From Ruminococcaceae bacterium UBA1734 (GTDB lineage Bacteria > Bacillota > Clostridia > Oscillospirales > Acutalibacteraceae), in NCBI GenBank assembly GCA_002315765.1, contig DCIE01000078.1, positions 18,896 to 82,895 of the forward strand: a stretch of DNA of 64,000 nt. Reading direction: 5' to 3'. Each line of letters opens with the position of its first letter. Position 1 is the first letter of the stretch. Shown piece by piece: positions 48,867 to 56,700 of the stretch. Under the pieces are notes generated by a model. That model was not told where the DNA came from and ran no database searches. It saw nothing but the letters and a program-made list of their open reading frames with translations. A program made the translations under genes and the position numbers.

Positions 48867-49772
48867 ATGTATGATATTATTATTATAGGCGGTGGCCCGG
48901 CAGGGCTTACCGGCGCAATATACGCAAGAAGAGCCAATAAATCGGTTCTTGTAATTGAAAAAGCAACCTTTGGGGGACAAATAACTTTTTCTCCAAAGGT
49001 TGAAAATATCCCCGGATTTGTCAGCCTTTCAGGCAACGAATTTGCCGAAAAGCTTGTTGAACAGGCAATGGAATGTGGTGCTGATGTTGAGATGTGCCAG
49101 GTTCTTTCTGTGGAAGGTAATGAAACAAAAAAGGTTATTACAGATGATGGTGAATTTGAGGGAAAATCGGTAATTATTGCTACCGGTGCCAAGCATAGAC
49201 TTTTAGGTCTTGAAAGAGAAGAAGAGTTTATCGGAAACGGAATTTCTTTTTGTGCTGTTTGCGATGGCGCTTTTTTCAAAAATAAGGATGTTGCCGTAAT
49301 CGGTGGCGGAAATTCCGCTTTGCAAGAGGCAATTTTGCTTTCCGACCTTGCAAATAAAGTGTATGTAATTCAAAATCTTGACTTTTTAACCGGAGAAAAA
49401 CAACTCATAAAGCAACTTGAGGAAAAGAAAAATGTTGAGATTGTTTTGAATACGGTTGTAAAATCTCTTGACGGAAACACTGATTTAACCGGTATTAATG
49501 TGGAAAACACAACCGGTGAAACAAGGAATATTTCTGTTGAGGGTATGTTTATTGCAATTGGTTTAGTGCCGCAAAATGATATGGTTAAAGATTTGATTTC
49601 CCTTGATGAAAGAGGATATATTAAGTCGGATGAGTTTTGTTTAACCGATTGCGAAGGCATATTTGTTGCGGGAGATTGTAGAAATAAAAATATCAGGCAG
49701 GTGGTTACCGCTTGTTCTGACGGTGCAACTGCTGCTCTTGCCGCCTGTGATTTTCTTGATGGAAAAAATTAG
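48867..49772 (+). CDS. trxB: Thioredoxin-disulfide reductase (TrxB family)
   Basis: A 301-residue flavoprotein of the low-molecular-weight thioredoxin reductase family. FAD-binding IIIGGGPAGLTGAIYARRAN is at the N-terminus, redox-active CAVC at residues 129-132 in ISFCAVCDGAFFKNKDVAVI, a second nucleotide motif VIGGGNSALQEA follows, and GIFVAGDCRNKNIRQVVTA closes the FAD site. It starts 7 bp after nrdD, so it is likely the reductase that recharges the redoxin domain fused to NrdD. Donor (NADPH, NADH or ferredoxin/flavin) cannot be told with certainty: the second GGG loop is followed by NSALQEA without the HRR motif typical of NADPH enzymes. Confidence 0.9.
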   Translation: MYDIIIIGGGPAGLTGAIYARRANKSVLVIEKATFGGQITFSPKVENIPGFVSLSGNEFAEKLVEQAMECGADVEMCQVLSVEGNETKKVITDDGEFEGKSVIIATGAKHRLLGLEREEEFIGNGISFCAVCDGAFFKNKDVAVIGGGNSALQEAILLSDLANKVYVIQNLDFLTGEKQLIKQLEEKKNVEIVLNTVVKSLDGNTDLTGINVENTTGETRNISVEGMFIAIGLVPQNDMVKDLISLDERGYIKSDEFCLTDCEGIFVAGDCRNKNIRQVVTACSDGATAALAACDFLDGKN

Positions 49773-49778
49773 AAACAA

Positions 49779-49807
49779 TTGACAAAATTCGTAATAAGTT
49801 GTATTAT
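49779..49807 (+). promoter_or_regulatory. ribU promoter
   Basis: Perfect TTGACA (49779-49784), 17-bp spacer, TATTAT (49802-49807), placing transcription start just before the FMN riboswitch. Confidence 0.8.
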
Positions 49808-49813
49808 GGTATT

Positions 49814-49923
49814 GTAATTTCAGGGCGAGGTGTAATTCCTCACCGGCGGTATAGTCCGCGAGCCTTTTTGGTTGATTCGGTGAAATTCCGAAACCGACGG
49901 TTAAAGTCCGGATGAAAGAAATT
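49814..49923 (+). promoter_or_regulatory. FMN riboswitch aptamer (RFN element)
   Basis: Conserved aptamer blocks are all present: CAGGGCGAGGTG, TTCCTCACCGGCGGTA, AGTCCGCGAGCC, GGTGAAATTCCGAAACCGAC and AGTCCGGATGAAAGAAAT. P1 can form between ATTTC near 49816 and GAAAT near 49918. It binds flavin mononucleotide and here precedes a terminator and a riboflavin transporter gene. Confidence 0.97.
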
Positions 49924-49938
49924 TTACTTTAAATATTT

Positions 49939-49972
49939 GCCCTGTACTATTAGTGCAGGGCTTTATTTTTTT
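49939..49972 (+). terminator. Expression-platform terminator of the FMN riboswitch
   Basis: GCCCTG (49939-49944) pairs with CAGGGC (49956-49961), extended by ACT/AGT, followed by TTTATTTTTTT. GCCCTG can also pair with CAGGGC at 49821-49826 inside the aptamer, a possible antiterminator, so FMN should promote termination. The ribU Shine-Dalgarno GGAGGG lies just past it. Confidence 0.85.
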
Positions 49973-49983
49973 GGAGGGTATTT

Positions 49984-50574
49984 ATGAAAAGTAAGTTTAG
50001 AAACATTGCTGTTTGCGGTATTATGGGTGCAATAGGATTTGTTCTTATGTTGCTTGAATTCCCCGTTTCATTTATTATGCCGTCGTTTATTAAGTTGGAT
50101 TTTTCCGAGATACCTGCACTGTTAACATCCTTTGCGGTAGGACCGATTTACGGCGTTGCAGTTTGCTTAATTAAAAACCTGCTCCATCTTTCTATGTCGA
50201 GTTCAGGAGGAATAGGTGAGCTTTCAAATTTCATACTTGGTAGTGCATTTTGTTATGTTTCCGGAATAATATATAAGAATAAAAAAACCCGAAACGGCGC
50301 ACTGATTGCTTGTTTAATCGGTTCTTTGGCTATGGCGCTTATTTGCATTCCCGAAAATTATTACATTGTTTATCCACTTTATATAAAAGTGCTTAATTTT
50401 CCTCTTGAAGCCATTGTATCGGCATATTCGGAAATATTTAAGTCATCAGATACACTTTTAAAATCTTTGATAATTTTTAATTTGCCTTTTACATTTTTTA
50501 AGGGTATAATAGATTCGGTTATTTGTTTTGTAATTTACAAAAAAGTTTCACCAATATTAAATCCAAATAAGTAA
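49984..50574 (+). CDS. ribU: Riboflavin ECF transporter S component RibU
   Basis: RibU is the substrate-binding membrane subunit that, with the shared ECF energy module, imports riboflavin. The 196-residue protein has about six hydrophobic helices, with FIKLDFSEIPALLTSFAVGP and the AVCLIKNLLHL segment typical of the family. Assignment is secured by the FMN riboswitch directly upstream. ECF ATPases are not in the window. Start ATG is preceded by GGAGGG. The phosphatase gene follows 15 bp later. Confidence 0.95.
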   Translation: MKSKFRNIAVCGIMGAIGFVLMLLEFPVSFIMPSFIKLDFSEIPALLTSFAVGPIYGVAVCLIKNLLHLSMSSSGGIGELSNFILGSAFCYVSGIIYKNKKTRNGALIACLIGSLAMALICIPENYYIVYPLYIKVLNFPLEAIVSAYSEIFKSSDTLLKSLIIFNLPFTFFKGIIDSVICFVIYKKVSPILNPNK

Positions 50575-50589
50575 AGAGAAGAAAACATT

Positions 50590-51318
50590 ATGAAATTATT
50601 GATTATTCGCCACGGCGACCCGTATTATCCAACCGATTCATTAACCGAAAAAGGTCAAAGAGAGGCATTTTTGCTCGGTGAAAAATTAAGGAATGAAAAC
50701 ATAACAAAAATATTTGTCTCGCCTCACGGTAGAGCAAAACTTACAGCAAAACCCACTGCTGATGCTTTGGGAATTGAGCCTGTTGTTCTTGATTGGTTAA
50801 GGGAATTTTCCGAAATGCTTGATTTTGAGTATAATACTGATTATTTTAAAGATATGAAATCTCCTTGGAATATGCCACCTGAGATTTGGACCGACGATAA
50901 AGATGTTTACAGTATTGACCGATGGAAAAAAAGTGATATTCTTAAAAACAGCAAAATAGTTGAAAGATATGAATATGTTTGTGAAGAATTTGATAAGTTA
51001 CTTTCAAGCGTAGGATATATTAAAGACGGAAATCAGTACATAATTTCGGATAGTGCAAAGGACGAAACGATAGCTTTGTTTTGCCATTTCGGTCTTGGAA
51101 CATCGCTTATTGCTCATTCCCTTAATATGCCCCTTATTGCTGTTTGGAATTCTATTTATTTGCCACCCTCATCGGTTACTACTCTTTATTTTGAACAACA
51201 TATTAAATCCCGTCCTATTGCTCATGGAATTTTTGCGGGAATAGGTGATACCTCACATTTGTATAAAGGTGATGAACCGATATCCTGCTCGGGACTTCAT
51301 ACAAAAGAATTAAAATAA
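50590..51318 (+). CDS. Histidine phosphatase (phosphoglycerate mutase) family protein
   Basis: A 242-residue protein with the RHG motif at its start (LLIIRHGDPYYPTDSLTEKG), the second conserved block SPHGRAKLTAKPTAD and the second catalytic His in ALFCHFGLGTSLIAHSL. It could dephosphorylate a small metabolite. The position behind the riboflavin transporter might hint at a flavin or alpha-ribazole phosphate role, but nothing in the sequence decides this. Shine-Dalgarno AAGAGAAG upstream of the ATG. Longer than the minimal 200-residue family because of an insertion around residues 80-130. Confidence 0.87.
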   Translation: MKLLIIRHGDPYYPTDSLTEKGQREAFLLGEKLRNENITKIFVSPHGRAKLTAKPTADALGIEPVVLDWLREFSEMLDFEYNTDYFKDMKSPWNMPPEIWTDDKDVYSIDRWKKSDILKNSKIVERYEYVCEEFDKLLSSVGYIKDGNQYIISDSAKDETIALFCHFGLGTSLIAHSLNMPLIAVWNSIYLPPSSVTTLYFEQHIKSRPIAHGIFAGIGDTSHLYKGDEPISCSGLHTKELK

Positions 51319-51324
51319 TACTTC

Positions 51325-51353
51325 TTGAAAAATAGCAACCGAAATTATATAAT
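51325..51353 (+). promoter_or_regulatory. Promoter of the mreB-family gene
   Basis: TTGAAA (51325-51330), 17-bp spacer and perfect TATAAT (51348-51353). The -10 is flanked by an inverted pair CAACC (51336-51340)/GGTTG (51354-51358), a possible operator. Confidence 0.68.
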
Positions 51354-51382
51354 GGTTGTAGATTGATTTTGGAGATGTTAAA

Positions 51383-52405
51383 TTGGCTACTGATATCGGA
51401 ATTGATTTAGGTTCATCTAAATCTGTTATTTTTTCAAGTTCAAAGGTTGTTTTGGAACTTCCGAGTTGTGTTACGGTAGATTCAAAGACATTTGAGCCTG
51501 TGTATTTCGGCGAAAAAGCAAAACAAACCATCGGCAGAACACCCGAGGCTTTGACCTGTATAAAACCTATTGAACACGGCATTATTTCCGATTATGATAT
51601 TGCGGAAAGTATGCTTAAAAATTATATGGAAACCGCTTTTGGCAATAAAATACTTCGCCCGAAAATTGTGGCAACATTGCCGGTAGGACTTACCGAGCTT
51701 CAGCACCATTCTTTGGCAAAGGTGGTAGAAGGCGCCGGAGGTAGAAACATTACGGTTATCGAAAGTCCTCTTGCTATCGCTTTCGGTTTGGATATAGATT
51801 TATCGGCACCAAAAGGCACTATGATAGTAGACATGGGTGCCGGAACCACAGATGTTGCGGTGATTTCAATGGGCGGAATATCATCTTGCGAATCTATTAA
51901 GATTGCATCAAACGATATTGATGCTCAAATCGAACGGTATATAAGAAGAGAATATAATATAGAAATCGGTGCTTTGACTGCCGAAAAGGTAAAAATTCAG
52001 ATTGGTAATTTAATGCCGCAGGATATAGAAATAGCCATGGTGGTTAAAGGCAGAAATGTCTTTACCGGACTGCCGGAAGCATTTGAAATAACCGGAGAAG
52101 AAGTTTATAATGCGATTATTGATACGGTAAATTCAATTTGCGATGGCATAAGAAAGGTTTTTGAAAAAACCGACCCGGACCTTGTAGCCGATATAAAGTC
52201 CGATGGAATTTATCTTGCCGGCGGCGGAGCATTGCTTAACGGAATAAAGGAATATTTAAGCGAATATTTAGGCTGTGATATTAAACTTGTCGAGGACCCT
52301 TCTCACGCAGTTGTAAGAGGTGCTGCGATGGCAATTAAGCACCCTGATTTGCTTAAAAATGTTAATTATCAGTTGAGATCGATAAAAGAGCTAACAGTGG
52401 AATAA
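51383..52405 (+). CDS. MreB/Mbl-family actin-like cell-shape protein
   Basis: A 340-residue bacterial actin that guides cell-wall elongation machinery along the membrane. Visible are the phosphate-1 loop DIGIDLGSSKSVIF, the conserved KPIEHGIISDYDIAESML block, phosphate-2 MIVDMGAGTTDVAVISMGG, and the adenosine loop GIYLAGGGALLNGIKEYL. The phosphate-1 loop has SKSV where canonical MreB has ANTL, so it is a divergent paralogue (Mbl- or MreBH-like) rather than the main MreB; no mreC/mreD is next to it. Start is TTG 51383, after GGAGATG. It is a single-gene unit with its own promoter and terminator, and lies upstream of sporulation genes. Confidence 0.9.
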   Translation: MATDIGIDLGSSKSVIFSSSKVVLELPSCVTVDSKTFEPVYFGEKAKQTIGRTPEALTCIKPIEHGIISDYDIAESMLKNYMETAFGNKILRPKIVATLPVGLTELQHHSLAKVVEGAGGRNITVIESPLAIAFGLDIDLSAPKGTMIVDMGAGTTDVAVISMGGISSCESIKIASNDIDAQIERYIRREYNIEIGALTAEKVKIQIGNLMPQDIEIAMVVKGRNVFTGLPEAFEITGEEVYNAIIDTVNSICDGIRKVFEKTDPDLVADIKSDGIYLAGGGALLNGIKEYLSEYLGCDIKLVEDPSHAVVRGAAMAIKHPDLLKNVNYQLRSIKELTVE

Positions 52406-52409
52406 ATTG

Positions 52410-52444
52410 CGACCTTGAGATTAATTTTCTCAAGGTCGTTTTTG
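52410..52444 (+). terminator. Terminator after the mreB-family gene
   Basis: Perfect 11-bp stem CGACCTTGAGA (52410-52420) with TCTCAAGGTCG (52428-52438), then TTTTTG. Confidence 0.9.
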
Positions 52445-52460
52445 TGTCAAAATCAGGTTT

Positions 52461-52489
52461 TCAAAATACAATGATAAAGGACATACATT
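52461..52489 (+). promoter_or_regulatory. Candidate sigma-E promoter of cotJABC
   Basis: TCAAAAT (52461-52467; 5 of 7 to KMATATT), a 14-bp spacer and CATACATT (52482-52489; exact to CATACANT) fit the mother-cell sigma-E consensus. It lies only 18 bp upstream of the cotJA start, giving a very short leader. cotJ is sigma-E-controlled in Bacillus. Confidence 0.55.
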
Positions 52490-52507
52490 GTGAAAGGAGA
52501 AAACGAA

Positions 52508-52711
52508 ATGGATAATAGTATGTTTGCTAATGAGATAGAAACTGCATCGATTTTTCGTGTTAAACCCGAAATCAAAGAGCCGATTTTAACTATGGCTTTT
52601 GTAAATATGCAACCGATTACCGATATTTACAGTGTAGAAGATGCACTGAAAAACGGAACTTTGTTTAAGAACATTAATAAGCCTTTTGTTGGGAGGAATA
52701 CCTTATGCTGA
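52508..52711 (+). CDS. cotJA: Spore coat associated protein CotJA
   Basis: A 67-residue protein with the CotJA pattern of a short acidic N-tail followed by TMAFVNMQPITDIYSVEDAL and KNGTLFKNINKPFVG. It is incorporated into the spore coat together with CotJC in Bacillus. ATG 52508 follows AAAGGAG. It overlaps cotJB by 7 bp, indicating translational coupling. The order cotJA-cotJB-cotJC is conserved in spore formers. Confidence 0.9.
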   Translation: MDNSMFANEIETASIFRVKPEIKEPILTMAFVNMQPITDIYSVEDALKNGTLFKNINKPFVGRNTLC

Positions 52712-52974
52712 ATGCAAAAGAAGAAAGCAGGGTGAAATTATCGGCAATAGATTTTGCTATTCATGATATTGTTTTGTTTCTTGATTCACATCCTGACAAT
52801 AAAAAAGCAATAGAGTTGTTGGCACAGTATAGAAAATGGTATGATGAACAGTTGGCTGATTATGAGCAAAAATACGGTGATTATGTAACGACAGTAAGCG
52901 ATGTAAAGGCGCAGGTGCCGTGGAGTTGGATAGACGGCCCTTGGCCATGGGAACCTAAAGAGGGGGAATCATAA
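52705..52974 (+). CDS. cotJB: Spore coat protein CotJB
   Basis: An 89-residue protein typical of CotJB: AIDFAIHDIVLFLDSHPDNK, then YRKWYDEQLADYEQKYG and the Trp/Pro-rich end VPWSWIDGPWPWE. Function in the coat is not known in detail; in Bacillus it is needed for normal CotJ assembly. Shine-Dalgarno GGGAGG lies inside cotJA. Its stop overlaps the cotJC start by 1 bp. Confidence 0.93.
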   Translation: MLNAKEESRVKLSAIDFAIHDIVLFLDSHPDNKKAIELLAQYRKWYDEQLADYEQKYGDYVTTVSDVKAQVPWSWIDGPWPWEPKEGES

Positions 52975-53582
52975 TGTGGAAGTATGAGAAAAAACTGCAG
53001 TACCCGATTAATATTAAAAATCCTAATACAAATTATGCGCAAATAATAATCAGTCAATACGGCGGTCCCGACGGAGAACTGGGAGCCGCTATGAGGTATT
53101 TAACCCAAAGATACGGAATGCCTTATAACGAGGTAAAAGGGATATTAACCGATATCGGAACCGAAGAATTAGCGCACATGGAAATGGTTTGTGCAATGGT
53201 TCATCAGCTTACAAGGGATATACCGGAAGACAAAATTAAAGACACACCTTTTGCTAACTATTTTGTTGACCACACCTTAGGTGTATATCCCATAGCGGCT
53301 TCAAGTACACCTTGGACGGCAACTTATATTCAGGCAAAGGGAGATATTTTAGCCGACTTACACGAGGATTTAGCCGCAGAACAAAAGGCAAGAGTAACCT
53401 ATGACAATTTAATAAGACTTATTGATGACCCGGATATTTTAGAGCCGTTAAAATTCCTGCGAGAACGGGAAATAGTTCATTATCAGCGTTTCGGTGAGGC
53501 GTTAAGACTAACTACCGATAGGCTTGATTCAAAAAATTTCTATGCCTTCAATCCGAATTACGATAAGTGTAAAAAGAAATAG
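52974..53582 (+). CDS. cotJC: Spore coat manganese-catalase-like protein CotJC
   Basis: A 202-residue member of the manganese catalase family, found in or under the inner coat. IISQYGGPDGELGAAMRYLT and IGTEELAHMEMVCAMVHQLT supply conserved Glu and His metal ligands, and a second pair appears in LHEDLAAEQKARVTYDNLI and REREIVHYQRFGEAL. It may protect the spore from peroxide. Last gene of the cotJ operon, ahead of a terminator. Confidence 0.95.
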   Translation: MWKYEKKLQYPINIKNPNTNYAQIIISQYGGPDGELGAAMRYLTQRYGMPYNEVKGILTDIGTEELAHMEMVCAMVHQLTRDIPEDKIKDTPFANYFVDHTLGVYPIAASSTPWTATYIQAKGDILADLHEDLAAEQKARVTYDNLIRLIDDPDILEPLKFLREREIVHYQRFGEALRLTTDRLDSKNFYAFNPNYDKCKKK

Positions 53583-53593
53583 ATAGGTTTATT

Positions 53594-53634
53594 AAAGAAG
53601 CAACAAGCAAAGTTTGTTGTTTCTTTAATTTTTG
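53594..53634 (+). terminator. Terminator of cotJABC
   Basis: AAAGAAGCAACAA (53594-53606) pairs with TTTGTTGTTTCTTT (53613-53626) with one mismatch, followed by AATTTTTG. Confidence 0.8.
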
Positions 53635-53655
53635 GTATATTTTAACAATTTATTG

Positions 53656-53684
53656 TTGAAATGCTTTTTTGTTTAGTGTATAAT
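53656..53684 (+). promoter_or_regulatory. Promoter of the large BspA-like gene
   Basis: TTGAAA (53656-53661), 17-bp spacer, perfect TATAAT (53679-53684), 64 bp before the start codon. Confidence 0.72.
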
Positions 53685-53748
53685 TAATTTGTATAATTAT
53701 ATGATTATTTATCGTGTTAAATTTAATTTAAGAGCAAGGGGTAATGGT

Positions 53749-56700
53749 ATGAAAAAAATATGTTCATTGTTTTTGGTTTTTGCAATGGTGATAACCATAT
53801 TTTCCTGTGTGCCTTTAAATGCTTTGGCAGTAAGCGACGGCACCTGCGGAGATAATCTTACTTGGAGTTATGACGGTAACGGAACACTTACAATCAGCGG
53901 TACGGGAAAGATGACAGATTATTCTTATTATGAAAACAAAGCACCGTGGTCCGATTATTACGGTAGCGTAACTTCTGTGATTATCGCTGACGGCGTTACA
54001 AGTATCGGAGATTACGCACTTGCATTTTGTAGTAAACTTACAAGCATAATCATTCCAAGCAGTGTAACAAGTATTGGAAATTGTGCTTTTGCCTTTTGTA
54101 GCGTACTTACAAATATAACCTTACCAAATAGTGTAAAAAGTATTGGAAATTCTGCATTTAGTAGTTGTATGGGACTAACAAGTGTAATTATTCCAAGCAG
54201 TGTAATGAATATTGGAGATAATGCATTTCTCCGTTGTAGCGGGCTTACAAGCATAACCATATCAAATGGTGTAAAAAGTTTAGGAAGTTATGCATTTGAA
54301 TTTTGTAGCGGACTAACAAGCGTAACTATCCCCAATAGTGTAAATAGTATTGGAAATAATGCATTTGACGGTTGTAGCGGGCTTACAAGCATAACCATTC
54401 CAAGCAGTTTAACAAGTATTGAATATGGTGCATTTAGAAATTGTAGCAAACTTACAAGTATAGCCATTCCAAAAAGTGTAACAAGTATTGGAAATTCGGC
54501 ATTTGAAAATTGTTCCTCTCTTAAAAATGTATATTATACCGGAAGCGAACAAGATAAAAGCAAAATATCAATAGGTTCAGGTAATATACCTCTAACTGAT
54601 GCTACATGGTATTATTTATCACATTCCGGTACCTGCGGAGAAAATGTAGCTTGGAATATTTATAACGACGGAACCCTTATTATAAGCGGTACGGGAAAGA
54701 TGACGGATTATTCTTATTATGAAAACAAAGCACCGTGGTCCGATTATTACGGTAGCGTAACTTCTGTGATTATCGCTGACGGCGTTACAAGTATAGGAGA
54801 TTATGCATTTTACGAATGTAGCAGACTGACAAGCGTAACAATACCAAACAGCGTAACAAATATTGGTTATGCTGCATTTTTCCGTTGCAGAGGACTAACA
54901 AGTATAGAAATACCAAACAGTGTAACGAGTATCGGTAGTAGTACATTTTCCGGTTGCACAGGACTAACAAATATAGAAATACCAAACAGTGTAACATATA
55001 TTGGTGATTATGCATTTTCCAATTGTGCCGGAATTACAAATATTAGTGTGGGTTTAGGAAACGCTAAGTATTATAGCAAAAACAATTGCTTGATTGAAAT
55101 GGCAACAAAAACATTGATGTTAGGTTGTAAAAACAGTGTTATTCCTACCGACGGAAGCGTAACGAGTATCGGAAGTGGTGCATTTAACGGTTGCAGCGGA
55201 CTTACAAGCATAACCATTCCAAACAGTGTAACAAGTATTGAAGGTGTGGCATTTGAATATTGCACCGGACTAACAAGCATAACGATTCCAAACAGCATAA
55301 CATGTATTGAAGCTTGGACATTTAACGGTTGTACCGGACTTAAAAGTATAACCATTCAAACTAGTGTAACAAGTATTGGAAGTTCTGCATTTAGAGGTTG
55401 TACCGGACTAACAAGCATAACGATTCCAAACAGTGTAACAAGTATTGGAAATTATGCATTTTACGATTGTACCGGACTAACAAGCATAACGATTCCAAAC
55501 AGTGTAACAAGTATTGGAAATCGTGCATTTTACAATTGTTCAAATCTTCAATATAGCATTTACGACAATGCAAAATATTTAGGGAACAGCGAAAACCCCT
55601 ATGCTTTCTTAATTGAAACAACAAATAAAAATATCACTTCCTGCAAGATTAATCCAAACACAAAATTAATTTGTAATTATGCATTTGAATATTGCACCGG
55701 ACTTACAAGCATAACAATACCAAACAGTGTAACAAATATTGGTAATTCTGCATTTTTCGGTTGCAATAATTTAATATACAATAAATATGACAATGCATAT
55801 TATTTGGGAAACGAAAGCAATCCATATGTTGTATTAGTAAAACCTATGTCAAAAAATATTACATCATGCGTTATAAACGATAATACAAAAGTTATTTATT
55901 GCAATGCATTTTACGATTGTACCGGACTTAAAAGTATAGAAATACCAAACAGTGTAACAAGTATTGAAAGTGATGCGTTTTCCAATTGTTCCTCTCTTAA
56001 AAATGTATATTATACCGGAAGCGAACAAGATAAAAGCAAAATATCAATAGGTTCAGGTAATACATATTTAACCAATGCTACATGGATATATAATTATTCC
56101 ACCGATATAGATTCCGGCGACTGCGGAGATAATGTTAAATGGTCGTTAGGTGAGGATTATGTTCTTACAATAAGCGGTACCGGTAGTATGACCGGTTACG
56201 AAATGGACCAAGACACAGGAATTACCACCGCACCTTGGGGTAAATACAGCAATGAAATTAAAACCGTCGTAATAGTAGACGGTGTAACGACTGTTGGAAA
56301 CGACGCCTTTGCAGGTTGCTCGGCAATTGAAGACATAACAATCGGCAAGGATGTTGTATCGATGGGATACGGTATTTTATTCGGTTGCAGCTCTCTTAAA
56401 AGTATCACCGTACCAAAGGGTGTTACAAGTATCGGAGAATACCCGTTTGTAGGTTGTTCTTCCCTTGAAAGCATTTCGGTTGAATCGGGAAATACAAAGT
56501 ATAAAAGTAATGGAAATTGCTTAATAGAAATATCTACAAAAACACTTATTTTCGGTTGCAAAACAAGTGTTATTCCCTCGGACGGCAGTGTTGAAATAAT
56601 CGGCAGTGATGCCTTCAGCAACTGCCAACTCGCAACAAATCTTGTTATACCAAGCGGTATTAAGATTATTGACGACTATGCCTTCTATGAGTGTACGGGA

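Noticed and set aside
55386..55538. Regularly spaced repeats resembling a CRISPR array
   Set aside because: The 69-bp period is 23 codons of an in-frame LRR protein, and the spacers are the variable LRR positions.
54012..55624. Long antisense open frames across the LRR region
   Set aside because: They arise from the repetitive codon pattern of the LRR units; their products are low-complexity repeats without start signals.
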